The notes: generated from the letters alone by a model not told the origin. DNA of 64,000 nucleotides from Nissolia schottii (GCA_003254905.1 QANU01001671.1:882362-946361); one strand, 5' to 3'. Numbered from the stretch's first letter, positions 31,368 through 44,689 are shown. A program made the numbers and translations.

Positions 31368-32680
31368 AAGAATTCTGGTTATATGCCTGCATACGAGCTA
31401 GCAACCGAATGTATGAGTGCAATTTGGGTCGTGATGGCATGGTTGAGTATCATCTATAGTTCTATAGTGATTATTATACAGAAGTAATAATGTTATAACT
31501 TGATATTGTCTTGCTACTCAATCTGCAAAGTTAGATGTAGCTGCGACCAATGTCAGTAATGAAGGGGTGCCACTATAGAACGTTCAATCTTAAGTATTGA
31601 TATTATATTATTAGTTGTACAAATTACCAGTAGGATTAATTCTGAAGTGTATGTATACTATTACATAGAATCATTTTGACGCCTAAACTTAAAAAGGTTG
31701 TCCTTTTTGTTTTGAGATTGCTCCGCAGTTGAATTCGGTGAACTCTTCCAGGATTTGTTGGTGTATGCTATTGGAACACACCTTAAGAAGAGAATTTTTC
31801 CATGGAGACTTCTCATGCTTTTGTGCAGGAAGGGATTTCTTTTGAGGAGAAATGATTACCAAAGCAGCAATTAGAGAATTGTATTACATATAAGCTTATT
31901 CAGAATTTTAGAACTAAGTGAGCACTCTCACAATAAATATAGGTAGTATTTGATTTTCATCCTTAGAAAAGTTTGTGCGCTACTGCTATATTTGTTTTTA
32001 ATTTTTTCTTCCTCTTTTAACATTTGTAAGTTATTTAATTCGCTTATTATTTTTTCCGTTGACTTCAATAAACAAAAAAAAAATGGCCAAATTGAGTTTT
32101 TTCACACACCCTGGCCCTCCAACGTCCAGAAGGCATGCAGACATGGAATGCAATACCCTTGCCATCACACTTTAAAGTCCAATTAATTGATTACCTTTAG
32201 AAACAACTGCATCATGCATGATTGAGAAATAAAGCAGAGGACCTACACAAAGCAAAGTTCAGAAGCTATTTAATTGGCCAGCACCCATGTCAGAACTAAC
32301 AACACCGAATATATATAATGCCACTCTACACCAAAAAAAAAAAAAAAAATCAGAATTCATTCAGGAACAATCAACTGAGGTGTTGCAACGTAGTGTTGGC
32401 CTTGAAGGGTGACTGATTGACCAACATAAATAAGCGGACACCAATGGTTGAATCTCATCTCCACGCGTTATACTACTTTTTATTTGGCGAATTTGACCCA
32501 CGAGGGTGCTACTCTCAATTATTGCATCTCCATTCTCTTTTTAGAATAAAAAGCATACAAGCAACTTGACACAATGATGCCACATTCCAAAGTTGTTCCG
32601 GTTTCTGTTTAAAAGACTTAGACAAATTTGCTTAGACTTTGACTGATCCCTTATGCTTAACATCTTAACGAGCCACGTTC
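31368..32680. other. FLAP1 3' UTR and AT-rich spacer
   Basis: The proximal 500 bp are probably 3' UTR of the DUF1517 gene. The rest is AT-rich with a poly-A tract at 32331-32349. No open frame or terminal-repeat structure is convincing before the large solo LTR begins. Confidence 0.5.
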
Positions 32681-33682
32681 ACTACTGTAACAGCCCGACT
32701 TTTTCCCTTCATTAACATGTCACATGATAAATAATAAAAATAAAATAAAATTTAAATATTAATTTTATTCCTGTAATATTAGTTAAAAATAATAATTCGG
32801 CGATCTCGTGGCGTCCGGTGACGTTCGGGTCGATGTTAAGTATTATTAGAATTTAATTGTGACTCAATAGGAGTCTGTAAAATACATTGACATGAAAATA
32901 AATTCAAGAATATTTCAACTAAGATTTAAATATTAATGAGAAAAATTAATAGGTCACAACAGTATGTCCGGAATATTTTTAGGACGTCCGGACATAAATA
33001 ATTAATGAGCGACCATGACCGAAAACACACTAAGGGCAAAATAGGAATTATGGATGGCCAAAGGCCACTAAACCCCCACGGCAGCCCTCATACCCGAAAC
33101 ACACACACATACACTCCAAAGTTCTTTCATTTTTCATTTCTCCAAAGTTTCCTAAACCTAAAGCCATTCCAAGCTCCACCAAAGTTTATCCATCATCATC
33201 ATCTTTGCTTTCCATCATCATAATTCACTCCTAAGCACATAAAGAAGATAAGCAAGAGTAGTTGGTGAGTTTCTCATCACTTGGTAAAAAGCCAAGCTTC
33301 CATAACCTAGGTTTTCCTAATTATGCCAAGGTTGCCATTTTAGGTCAAGAAGATTCAAGCAAGCAAGCAAGACTTGATTTCATCCTTTCTCTAGCATCAA
33401 GAAGCTCTTTAGGAAGTGGGTAACTCTAGTTCCTCACCTCTTGATGGTGAATGAGTGTTTATGTGCTTATGTGCTTATGTGCTTGTGTGTGAGATTTATT
33501 GATTATATGATGAAATATGTTAGAAATGATGCTAGGCTTAGGAAGATAATTCTGAAGGGTCCTGTGATCTGGATTAGATAGGATTATTATGTGTGGAATA
33601 TGTGTAAAACTCATGCAGGGTTCCATGGAAGCCAAGGAGTGAAAATGGAAGAAATGGTGTATTCGATTTCCAAGTTTCGCCC

Positions 33683-33972
33683 AGTGGCCGCTGAGCGATG
33701 CTCTGGCTCCGCTGAGCGAACTGCTGTGAACTTCAGCGCTGAGCGGTAGGCGATTACCGCTGAGCGGTCTGAGGGCCACGTGGAAAGTCCGAAAAGATAT
33801 TTTCTTAAAGGATAAAAGTCGATGGAGATATTTTAAACAGCTGTCAGAACTCTGAGCGAAGGGATTCTTACCGTTGGGCGATAAGAACTCCTATCGCTGA
33901 GCGAAGCTGTATACCGCGCTGAGCGCTATAGCTCAAACCGCTGAGCGGACCACAGTTTACGCTGAGCGGCTT
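33683..33972 (+). repeat. GCTGAGCG minisatellite in the 3-kb solo LTR
   Basis: About ten irregularly spaced copies of (C)GCTGAGCG(A/G), spaced roughly 15-90 bp apart, lie in a region clearly richer in GC than its surroundings. One extra CTGAGCGG lies near 35065. The motif is nearly palindromic around GCTGAGC, so copies could pair with each other. Confidence 0.8.
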
Positions 33973-34234
33973 GAGACCAAAATGTTTCATGGAACTTCTC
34001 TTGAGGCACATAATCTGCTGTTTGATGCCGTAGATATGATTGGTAACTGAAATGTACGCAATTCATGCTGTATGTGAATGTAAGGGAATATGTGTTGAAT
34101 CTGTGGATTTCATGTAGTCTGTGATATCATGTCATGCATTCATGCTGAACCCAGTTAAAGGATTTAGAAATAACTCTGAGATAAACAAAGATGCTGAAAT
34201 GAACCATAGGGAGCAAGTATGCCATGCTACAGGT

Positions 34235-34870
34235 ACAAAAATGCTGAAATGCTGAAATGTTGAAAAGGGCCAATGCCCAATGCTGAAAAAGGGTCAATGC
34301 CCAATGCTGAACAAGGGCAAATGCCCCATGCTGATAATGGCTATATGCCACATGCTGAAAAGGCCGTGATCACGTGAGCCAAACTATGATCCCACTTCAG
34401 GAGGTCAAAGCATCCTGAATGTGGAAGCCCGCCACAGGTGGTGTCGATATGGCATACCTGGAGGTGTGCGGTTACCACGCCTTTGCATTGTCGAAAGGGG
34501 GCAAGCCTAGGTGGGGTTACAATATCCATCCACTGTCGAGGGGTCCCGAGGGGGCACACGGCAGGTGGAAGCCCACCGCAGGAAGGTCTAGACAGTGTCG
34601 GCCTATATTGAGGGTGCGAGGTTATTCCGTCATACTAATGTCAACAGAGGACATTACTATGGTGAGAATAACACATATTCCAAAGCAAGTTATGCTGTTA
34701 TGCAAGTTTATGCTGTCCTATTCTGTTATGCACATGTACATTCTGTTAGACATGTTTATTCCGATGATTCTGTCATGTTTATGCTGATGATTCTGTTATG
34801 CATATTCTGATGATTCTGTTATATGTATTCTGAATGTATTCTGTTATGTATTCTGATTATTCTGGATGTA
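34235..34870 (+). repeat. Degenerate tandem repeats in the 3-kb solo LTR
   Basis: Two arrays: four to five units of about 24-27 bp containing AATGCCC(A/C)ATGCTGA (34260-34365), and many short units of TTCTGTTATG or TTCTGATGATTCTG (34690-34870). Between them lies less repetitive, GC-richer sequence with the block GGAAGCCC(G/A)CC(A/G)CAGG at 34421 and 34567. Confidence 0.75.
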
Positions 34871-35876
34871 TAGTTTATGCTGTTATGTCCATACCGTCAA
34901 GAGCACGCTCGAGACGGTTAAGTATATTCACGAAATGCTAATCAGCATGAGAATGTAGTAAGCAAGAGTAGTTCTCATGTCACATAATAATGCAGATAAA
35001 GTCGTTCAGATAGGCTAGATAATAAATAGTAGGCTGTTTAGTATGTATGTTCACTAGAGATCTCTGAGCGGCCTGAAGTCCGACATAATCTGATACGAGA
35101 CTCAGGAACTAAAGTTATTTCCACTGAGAACCTACCGTTCTCATTCCCACTGTTTTATGACTTCAGGTACCGAAGATGAGTCTTACTTTGAGGATGCCGA
35201 CGAGCCGCCAGCTGAGCCATGAGTGGCTAAGAGATAGCTAGATGTTTACTTTTTACCAAGGACATATTGAGTAGTATTTCAGCAGTCCTTGTATTTTGAT
35301 GTGATGTATTCTGACTCATGTATTCAGTACTTCAGTTTATTTACATGTGATGTATATCTTACTTAATGTATATACAGTTATGTGACTTTGTCTGATGGAC
35401 CACCTGAATATGTATTGGATGTTTTACTATCTTACCGTTATACGCTTTGTTATATTGTTTATTCTGACGCATGGCTCTATTTTTGTAATTATGCAATGTA
35501 AAATGAAAAGTTTTAAATTGGTCCTTATTTTCTTAAGCAACTATTTTTGAAAGATAACTATGGGCTAAGGTATTCCGACTAAGTAGACAACAACCTAATG
35601 AGCATTGTTTATTACGTACGGGTAAACAGTTAGCTAAGGTGTTTCAACTACAATTACCATTTACCACCTCAAGCAAAATCTGTATTTTTTTTTTTCTTCT
35701 GAAATACATAACACTGTTTTGTACACTGATGCTTTTGGAGGAAAATATTTGGTCCACTTTGTGGGTAAATTAAATTCCTAGAGAGAAAAAGTAATAATAA
35801 TAAAAAGGTGGGGTGTTGAAATGAGATAGCCTCTATGGCTGTATATACATCATCTACAAAAGAATTCATCATAAAC

Positions 35877-38800
35877 TTATATATCAACAGCATCAACAGG
35901 GAGGGAAACTGTCCTGTGCAGAGAGTCTGGAAGCAAAGACCCTGTGTAGAAACTCTTGGCAGTAACCATGCCTTTTCCTTGAGAACCCATTACCTCACAG
36001 TTTTGGTCCCTTTGCGTGTCCAAACTGAGGTGGCCCTTTTGAAACTGAGAATTGCAACTGAGATCACAATTCCAGTGATTGCCAAGGGGTTTCAAGTGAA
36101 CACCATGGTCGCCACCTATTAATGTTTCTGTCAGCGACAGCGGCGTAATGACATGTTCTGTTTTGTGCTCTCTGTCGCTGGTGTGTGAAGATTTTGCAGT
36201 TTGACTGAGCTGTTGATCCCTGAGGTCCCTCAACTCCATTTGGTATTTTGCTCTGAGCCATCTCAGTTCTTGTTGAGCCTCTTTCTCACATTCGTCCTCA
36301 ACGCCACAATATAACGATCGGATAGTAGATAAATAGTGAGTTCCTGATAAGGACTTTCCAGCGTCGGACGCAAACTTGTTTTCCCAAACATCCTGTCTAT
36401 TTTCAGCTGATGCTGATTTATCTAATTGTTCGAAGTGTTCATCAGAATGGCTTCGATCAGACCCTACCGGACTCAGTTCACGACTTTCACGCTGATTCCA
36501 TAAATCCTGATACTGGAAGCAGCCTGACTGGCTAGATATGTTAGGTGCATCCGCTCTTTCATGATTGTCATACTGCTCAGATTGGAAGGTAATCTCCTCA
36601 AACCGTCCGTGCATTGAAGCACATCCATGCCTACAGCACTGAAGCAGCAGCAAGTTCTTTCCACCTTGAGTATGTGAAAGAAAATCCATAAGAGAGCCAC
36701 CAGAAGTATGATTCGACAAACAATTATGGCATAAACTTTGATTAACAAAATGAGGGTGATCCTCAACTCCTGGTCCCGGCTTCCATTCAGGTACCAAGGA
36801 AGCAATTTCTCCATCTATCATATCTGCTATTCTGGTAACATCCTGATCAGTAATGTCGAGTTCTGCAACCATTTCCGTCGCTACACTTAATGCTGTGTCC
36901 ATCTCTATGTCGAATGGGAAATAAATATTTCGAATGTGGTCTGCAACGCAATTCAGACTGTCAAGCTTAAATCCCATAATGAAATATACAAGTCAATGGT
37001 ATAGAGCGCAACATAATAAAAATGGAATCTAACCTTCTTTATCTGCAATTCTTAGTCTCAAAAAGATGCCCCCATCATCTTTCTTTTTCCCTTTGATGCT
37101 TATGTCAACATCTTCAGAGGGTTCGTCATCATGACACTCAAAAAGTTCAATTCCACTAGGTTCAATCTCAGCTGGATGAGAATACTCCTCCCCTTCATAC
37201 CCAAAGCCATATGAGTATTCTGTGCTGAAGTTACTATAGCTCCGATGAAGATCGAAGAATGACTGACTGACATGAGGACCCAAGTCACCCAATGCTCCGC
37301 CGTCTAAAGGTCCCAAATCATATTCGTAATCATCAATTTGAAGAAAAGGATCATCTAGAAGCTCCCTAGCGGAGAGCCTTAGAGACACCGTTGCCAAGCA
37401 TTTCTCAACAAATTGCCGCACTTCTGGATCCTTCACTTTATACAAAGCATCTGGTTTTTTACCCTAGAAACGTAAAATGTTAAATATATCTGATTACTCC
37501 AGCATAAAATGTTAAAATGTTAAATATATCTGATTACCAGGAAGGAAAAGAGAAAGAAAGCAATCTTACCGAAATAACTTTCTTGTATATTTGTGCTGGA
37601 TGGTTGCATTCACTATAAGGATAGTCAAATGTTACCATTTCTAATACACACATCCCAAAGGAATATATGTCAACTAATTCATTATATGACTCTTCATATA
37701 CTTCAGGAGCCATGAACTCGGGAGTTCCTGTGAAAACAGAACTGCAACATATGAAACTCTAGCTAGAATTACCGATCCTTGCTCAAATCAATCCTCCAAT
37801 TATCTTAAGAACATCAACCGTGCAGGATATATCATACATCATACAGTTTTGCATGTTATCACCAACTCACCATATCATTTTTGAAACAAGGCATTGACTA
37901 TGTGAACTAATCAGCATCAATATTCTTTACTCGATATCTCCTAACACGGTAACACATGAAATAAACATACCTACACAATGAGCAACATGGGATTTCCGGA
38001 GAATCGCTGCCAGGCCAAGATCTCCAATCTTCACTTCCCCTTGATTCCCATTGATAAAAATGTTATCGCACTTGAGATCTCTATGGATCACAGGCGGGTC
38101 ATGGCTATGAAGATAGAGGAGCCCTCTCAGGATCTGTCTACACCAATGCTTCACCGCTCTGATGTTAACTCTTTTGTGCTTTAGCCGATACCTATTTTTA
38201 CAACAATCAAAATAAGCTAAAGAAGAAGAAACAAACAATACAAGGATCTCAAAATCACACAAAGAAGTTGGAAACTGGAGACAGAACTCACTGTCTAAGA
38301 GTGCCAGAAGTGAACATTTCAGTCACAAAGTTAATGTTCCTATTGCCGGTATCAACCCAAGAGGTGTAAAATTTCATAATGTTTTTGTGCTTCAATGTTT
38401 TCAGCAGATGAATCTCGCAGTAAAGCCTCTCGAGATCTTCGGGGCTTTGCAGGAAATCATAAAGTTTGACCTGGTTCCAAGCAACTTCAATCCCTTGATA
38501 CTCATCAAATGCTCTATATCTGAATCAATTAAGAACCCAAATCAAACCCACCAAAAAAACAAAAAATTATCAAATGCCCATTGACACAAACTCAAAGGAA
38601 AAACAAAAACAAGCTTCAGTTGTTATGTAATCAGCAGAACTAACTGTCTTAAGCATAAAAATCTCAAATTTAAGAAAAAATAAGAAATGGGTGTGACAGA
38701 AACTAAATCAAATAATAAGAAGTTGTATTCATACACTGTCTTGGAAGCTCCTTTGCCTAAGATTTCATTGTACTGCAACAAGCAATGAATAAAAAATAAA

Positions 38801-38983
38801 AAAAAATAAAAACAAAAACATCATCAAGCTAAGCCCAGAAGAAAAAAAAAAGAACAAAAAAAGAAAATGATTGAAAAAACCAAAAGGTGGAGAAAGGAAG
38901 AGGGAGCATACTCTGCCATATCTGCCAGTGGGATCAACTTCTACGAACTCCGAAGAGGAAGCAGGTTCAACCTCATTCATCAT
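35877..38983 (-). CDS. WNK1: WNK-family serine/threonine kinase (WNK1-like)
   Basis: Seven exons on the minus strand: 38983-38912, 38772-38735, 38519-38292, 38191-37971, 37727-37570, 37463-37034 and 36940-35877. They total 2211 nt (736 residues plus stop) with consistent phase. The kinase domain starts about residue 24. The glycine loop GKGASKTV supplies the catalytic lysine (K35), while the usual subdomain II lysine is Asn (EVAWNQVK, N52), the defining with-no-lysine rearrangement. HRDLKCDN (about 149-156) and DLG (about 170-172) are intact. The C-terminal half has a WNK-type oxidative-stress-responsive-like domain ([43 protein letters not shown]) and a late coiled coil ([19 protein letters not shown]). 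Plant WNKs act in flowering time, clock and osmotic signalling. Strong match to AtWNK1 is from memory; a close paralogue cannot be excluded. Confidence 0.93.
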
Positions 38984-39240
38984 CTATTCTTCCAACTTAG
39001 CCTCTCTGGTTTTTTTTTTCTTCTTCCTTACGCCAATTTTTGAGAGAGAGAGAGAGACCCAAACACGCAGAACCAGAACGAGAAAGGAATCCTATCTATT
39101 TCACAACAAATATATAATATGTTATTTTAATAATAGTAACACTTCTTTAAGGCTTTGAATAAATTAAATATATTATAGAAATTTATTAAATAATTTACTA
39201 GAGCGAGAATAAGAGAGAGAGAGAGAGAGAGAGACGGGGT
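38984..39240 (-). promoter_or_regulatory. WNK 5' leader with (CT)n tracts
   Basis: Upstream of the WNK start on its coding strand there are CT-rich tracts, seen on + as GA runs at about 39041-39056 and 39213-39233. They probably mark the transcribed leader and core promoter region. No TATA box could be fixed with confidence. Confidence 0.4.
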
Positions 39241-41200
39241 AATAAGATTCAGAAGGCTAAAAAGACGCGTATGATTTTTTAATTTTTTGTAAGAATAAAA
39301 AAATATTTATAATTTTATCTTTTTAGAAAAATTAAAACTAATTGTGTAATACTTTATAATACTATTATATCTCTTTTAAAATTGAGATCACATATAAGCA
39401 ACGAAATGTAGAGTCACCTACCAAAAAAAATAAAAAAATGTGGAGTCAAGATTGGTTGGTCTAATCTGCTTCTTCTTAGCAGTCCCATTTGGATCTATAT
39501 TATTCGTTCAACAGTGAAAATGTCATTTGTTATATTAATGTACAAGTCTTTATTATTAGATGATATTTTTTTTTAAAGTTTAAATTTTGTTAAAATCTCA
39601 TATAATAATATATATATATATACATGTATTAACACAATATTTTATTTATAAATAAATATAAATCACATTTCTTTTAAGAATCATCATATTATAAAAATTA
39701 ATTTAGACAAAGAATTACACTTATAAAATGTGTAATTTATAATAGATTTCACCGTTATAAATCTCATATTATATTTCTGTGAGTATAATTATTTAAAAAT
39801 ATCTAAATTAATTATTATGATATTATTTATCTTCTTTCGTTATAGTGATATCGCAGCGTCTTTGATAAATAATCTAAAATTTGATATTTTTACTTATAAG
39901 AAATAAGTGAAAAATGTCACTTCAAATATCTCGTTATTTTGTCATTGCTCCTTCCTATAAAAAAAATCGAAAAAGTTAGTATTTTCTTCACATTTTTATA
40001 AAATTTATTTTATGATACTCCCTCAACTAAACCATTTTTCCCCCGAGGCATGGTCTTTTCATAATATTAATAAACAAAATGATTATGATGATCGTGATGT
40101 AAATAAAGCATTTCTATTTCTATTCTTTAAATAAAAAAAATCGACTTAATTAATTGTGATGGGATTGGATTCCGTAAGTGCCGTACACTTGAGAGTCAAA
40201 AATAAACAAAATCCATGACCCCACGCTAAGCCCAAAAGCCAGCACGTAATAAAACAAATTGGGTTATTAATTAAAGAAAAATGATATTTGTACATAATAC
40301 AAATAAAATAAGGAGAATCTTGCACTTTGTGAGAAAAAGTGGAAACGTGCGGAATCATAAGAAGTAATCCTATGTATTTTGTGAGTAAGATATTGAAGTG
40401 TTTGAGGATAAAAGGTAGAAATTACAAGCATTTTAAATTTGAAGAGAAATGTTAGTATTAATTAAACACAAACGATGTTGTCACTTAAAACAACGAAAGA
40501 CCACCCTTCACGATGGAGCTCTGCCAATTGGCAATTGGATTTACAATTCTTTGAGATTAGAATCGAATCTGATTATACAAATCTATTTATCCGATTGATA
40601 TTTCTTGTGAGCTAATTTAAAACATCATGAAAGAGAAAAACAGCTAGTTTGAGTTTGAGATGTACTAACAAACCAACAGTCAAGGCATGACAACATCAAT
40701 CCGTGACAAACGGTAATATAAATTCACTTTAAAATTGGTTGGAGTCAAATCTCAAAATTTCATAAGCGTCACACACTTTTTAACTATTTAATTATTTAAT
40801 TCTCTAACAAATTACGATGAGAATAATCTCATATTTATAACCAAACTGACGAATAAAGATAATTATGTTGCTTCTATATATATATTCTATAACTATCTCC
40901 TGTTAATTGGGTAGTAACAATCTAGTTCCTTAAAAGTAGTTCCTAACACAGTGTGTCTAGAAGTCATGTTAATTCAAAATCTCAATCACAATGTTAATGG
41001 GAGTAAATCTTCTCACATGTAAAATTTTCACATAACTTAATCATATATAAATTTTTATCATTAAAATTACTTGTGAGACTTAAGTTAGGAATCACCTACT
41101 TAACTAATGGTAGAGATTTAAACATAATAAAGTCTTGTAAAAATATTACATTAAATGATTCATTTCTCTATTGAATAATCTTTGAATACTGTATAAATTA
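39241..41200. other. AT-rich intergenic region upstream of WNK
   Basis: There are long A/T-rich tracts with a (TA)n run near 39608-39622. The frame at 40146-40358 (minus) and similar short frames show no domain. Nothing beyond the WNK promoter is supported. Confidence 0.5.
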
Positions 41201-41214
41201 TAACGTGTTATTCA

Positions 41215-42703
41215 TGTTACAAATATTAATTCATTAATTACAATTTTATTATAATGGTTATAATTAATTTGTAACTTATATAGTCGATTTAATATTAAGT
41301 AGGCTAGTTTAATTTTCTCTTACCTATATATATGCACAAGTTCATTATAATCTATAGAACACTCAACCATTTTAGTAATAGAAACCTCCTTATTCTTTTG
41401 TCTGTTCTGATACTTTATATGTAATATTTCTATGCACAATCATGGAACATCATATGATATTAGAACTATGATACCCACCTTTAATTCTATTGTTCCTTTC
41501 ATTGTCCTCTTGAGTTCAAAGAAATTGTCACAAAATATCTTAAATTCTTCTCCTTGTTCCAAATGGGTACAAACCAAATTCCAACACAATGACATCATTA
41601 ATCAATTTGTTCTTCACTCACTATTGACTGCATTGTAAAGCACCACGTACATCTTTCTTCTCCATGCTCATGGTCATTGGTTGGCTTCCTGAAGCCCCAT
41701 ACCTTACCTCCCCTACCTTTAACTCCAAACTCCATGACCGTTGCAACAATCTTCGCCATGTGTGATGCCTTCACAAGAGATTATCACACTCTCTGCAGTA
41801 CCGATCACGACAATTGTCATCTCCACCATCCCACAACACTGTGGTCACCTCCGCCTAACCACAACTATCATGCTTTGAACCCTCTCCTCAACCTCTCTGT
41901 TGTCATCACCCAATTTCAACTTTACAGAGCTCCGTTCATCACACCACCGCCATCGTCTCTAGCTCACTCTGACGAGCAAGCTACCAAAATTTGATGCCTC
42001 TGATGGTTTCGACCAGCCCATAATTAAATATTGTCTCTACTGGTTTCGCACAGTGTTTAGCTTTGCTCCCTTTGTCGCTTTTGTGCAGTCTCAATGTTGC
42101 CTCTGCGGCCTCCACGCAGCCCGTCGTTATTGCTTGCGTGCAAGAAGACCAGTCGTTCTATTTTACGTACCGACTCAACTCCAGGTTTTGGCCAAACTCT
42201 CTGTTATTATTTCTAGTCCAACCCAACACAGATAGTTTCCTCTCCTGGTTCCTTTACGCAAGTCCAGACTCTCGATTGCCACCTACCTTCACGCAAGTCC
42301 CTGATGCTACCTTCGCACAGTCCCCATTATTACCTCCACGTAGTCCATGTTGCCTCGTTGTTCCGACTTATGCTTGTGTCCAGACTCGACTTGTTGTCTA
42401 TTTTCATACTTTAGTTTACAAACTCAACTTGGTTTCACCCACTTGAGTTTGAGGAGAATATTGTTACAAATATTAATTCATCAGTTACAATTTCATTGTA
42501 ACAGTTATAGTTAATTTGTAACTTATATAATCGATTTAGTATTTAGGTTAGTTTAATTTTCTCTTACCTATATATATGCATAAGTTCATTGTAATCAACG
42601 GAACACTAAACCATTTTAGTAATACAAACCTCCTTATTGTTTTGTATGCTTTGACACTTTATGTAATATTTCTCTGCACAATCCTGGAACATGGAACGTA
42701 ACA
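41215..42703 (+). mobile_element. Short non-autonomous LTR element, copia-like (TRIM/LARD type)
   Basis: Two direct repeats of about 240 bp, 41215-41454 and 42462-42703, both begin TGTTACAAATATTAATTCAT; the 3' copy ends GGAACGTAACA, the inverse of its start. The 5' copy is followed by TGATATTAGAAC (41455-41466), a degenerate initiator-Met primer-binding site. The 3' copy is preceded by TTGAGTTTGAGGAGAATAT, a copia-style purine tract. The 1-kb interior is pyrimidine-rich, with open frames at 41677-41994 and 42063-42446 that lack any gag or pol motif. Flanks (ATTCA and ATTGT) do not give a clean duplication, so the element is old or its edges are altered. Confidence 0.78.
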
Positions 42704-43377
42704 ATTGTGACAAAATTTTGAATTAAAATAATTTTTAGATTAATTATTAAGAGTATAACAACACTAATTAATTAATTTGTCATATTTCTCCTAAGCAGAT
42801 CACATATCAAAGCTAACAATTTACATGGTTGCGCGAAAAAAAAAGAAAAGGTAAATGTCCATTTTTAAGTTAAAATCTTAGAAAATCATAAATCATAATT
42901 TTTATTTAAATTTTATTTGTTAACTCTTTATTTCCCAAAAATAAAAACAGCTAAAGGATGCCTTCTGCAGAATGGAGGAATATTATGCCTGAGCAATTTC
43001 CCTAATTTATTATACTTGTTAATTGTTCTCGTTATACTAAGAACAATAAACATAGTGATTATCTACATGTTGATTTTTATGATTTTATAATTCTCTTAGA
43101 TTTCTAGTATCTCCAAAATGAACAAACAGAAATGCAAGTCACAAAATTGTGTTATTTGTATTCATATTTTTAAATTTTTTGTCCAGTACACACTCACATA
43201 AAATTGCAGAGTCTACCTCTAAACATTATATTATGCATTTTTTTTCCCAATAATTTTCTTCAACTCCTCTTTGTGGTACAGTTAATGGTGTCTTAGGCTC
43301 TATCCCTTAATTTTAATGGCATTGTCGAAAGGGCTTTTTTTGGAAGTAGCACGTTTTGGAGTTTCTTCGCTCTTTGT
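42704..43377. other. AT-rich spacer between the copia-like element and element A
   Basis: The 670 bp of AT-rich sequence have no open frame, terminal repeat or RNA-gene signal that I can support. Confidence 0.5.
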
Positions 43378-44140
43378 GTTCTTTTAGAGCCCTGCTACAT
43401 GTACACTCCAATGTGATACGTCATACATACACTTGTATTAATATACGGTGGGCCCCACAAAATAACCACCCTCTCCACTTTCACTCTCACTCTCACTCTC
43501 ACTCACTCGCGCGTCAAACACACGCGTAACCTTCCCACTTCCACTTTCTTAAAAACAAACTGTTTCGTTTTTCTCTCTTCACTCTCGTCACTCTTCACTC
43601 TCGTCTCTTGTCCCTCGTCTCTCGTTGCGATCTTCACTCTTGTCTCTCTTCTGCAAACTCATCGTGCTCTCTGCACAGAAATGCACCAAACGCAATCGAA
43701 TATCTCACAAGAAAACAAACTGGTAAGTACATCAAACTGAGTTTCACTATTTAGGGTTTCTTTGTCAATTTGCTTTCTGTCTAACTTTCTTTGAGTTTTA
43801 TTCGATTGAATTTGGTTTAAAGAAAAATTTAATAACGATCTTTGTTTTTCAAGAAAGTTAGTGAGTCATTTGTGGCTGGATATGTATAAAGTTTGTGCAC
43901 TGTGTGTGTGAGTTGCTTGCATCCCATGTTGTTTATATTCTGACTTTTTATCTCTAAAGATTTTCATTTGTAGTGTACTCTGTTGGTATTAGGGTTTGTT
44001 TGTGGATTTGCTATCCGTCCACCTTTCATCTCTAAAGTGTGCATCTGTCATGTAATGTTTGCGCACTCTTACTTGTGTCACTCATTTTTTTCAAAGCTTT
44101 TGAATTAAATTATTGATGTTAATTGTTCATTGCTGTAAAA

Positions 44141-44670
44141 ATGGGTCCTCCACGATCACTCAAAGGGGCAGCTGTTGCTTAGGGCGCTAGCAAGAAGGCT
44201 TCACACAAGCCAACACGGTGCAAACTTTGGCATTAATGGAAAGCACCCACGATGAAACTGAGAGCAGAAAGATAATACACAAGCTAAACTTTATCCATCT
44301 AATCCATTTAAGTGTGTGTAACTGTTTGACACCATATATTGTTTTAATTTGTGCAGTGCAGAATACTGGTAAAACTTGGCCACAGTATGTGTAAAGTTTG
44401 TGCTCTATATCATATAAAATTTGTGAATGAGTGACTATAAAGTTTGTGCACTTAAAAGGTCAGGTATTATGGAGGGAAAAGTGATTCAACTGAGGATGAG
44501 AAGGTAGAAGAGACGTGTCCACTTAATGAAATTATGGAAGAAGCACATACTGAAGTTGATGTAACCTCAGATATTGCTGAGATGAATCTCATGGAACAAA
44601 AAGAAAGATTCATTTGAATCCTCCTCCTGACTTGGTTAATATTGAGCAAGTTTCCACTGCTCAATTACCA
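44141..44670 (+). pseudogene. Broken gene-derived coding pieces in element A
   Basis: An ATG at 44141 opens a frame (MGPPRSLKGAAVA) that stops almost at once; the same block in B reads [15 protein letters not shown] without a stop. At about 44466-44617 a second frame encodes an acidic peptide containing EEAHTEVDVTSDIAEMNLM, again matched in B. The next piece in another frame includes NPPPDLVNIEQVSTAQLPP. Introns or frameshifts separate the pieces. I do not recognise the parent gene. The eS17 piece present in B is missing here. Confidence 0.55.
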
Positions 44671-44689
44671 CCATAGTTCTGAAAGATGC

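Larger units (their letters stand above)
32686..35646. mobile_element. Solo LTR of about 3 kb with internal minisatellites
   Basis: The segment begins TGTAACAGCCCGAC and ends GGTGTTTCA, with an exact 5-bp duplication ACTAC on both sides (32681-32685 and 35647-35651). It has no primer-binding site or protein-coding region. The 2961-bp length and the TGTAACA start suggest the long LTR of a Ty3/gypsy element; the Del/Tekay group is a guess from LTR size. Inside are a GC-richer block with about ten GCTGAGCG-type repeats (33683-33972), a cluster of GGGC(C/A)AATGCCC-ATGCTGAA repeats (34235-34365) and a TTCTGTTATG/TTCTGATG array (34690-34870). Strand is not determined because no coding or primer site is present. 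Confidence 0.87.

Noticed and set aside
34419-34787. 122-codon frame in the 3-kb solo LTR
   Set aside because: It lies entirely in LTR sequence with tandem repeats; there is no gag/pol or host domain, and similar-length frames occur on the other strand.
36941-36977. ATG at 36977 as a start of a 366-residue protein on minus
   Set aside because: This is read-through of the last WNK intron; the acceptor GTTGCAG at 36941-36947 and correct phase place the exon start at 36940.
41677-42446. Open frames in the core of the copia-like element as gag
   Set aside because: The translations are Pro/Leu/His-rich without capsid or zinc-knuckle motifs; the core appears non-coding.
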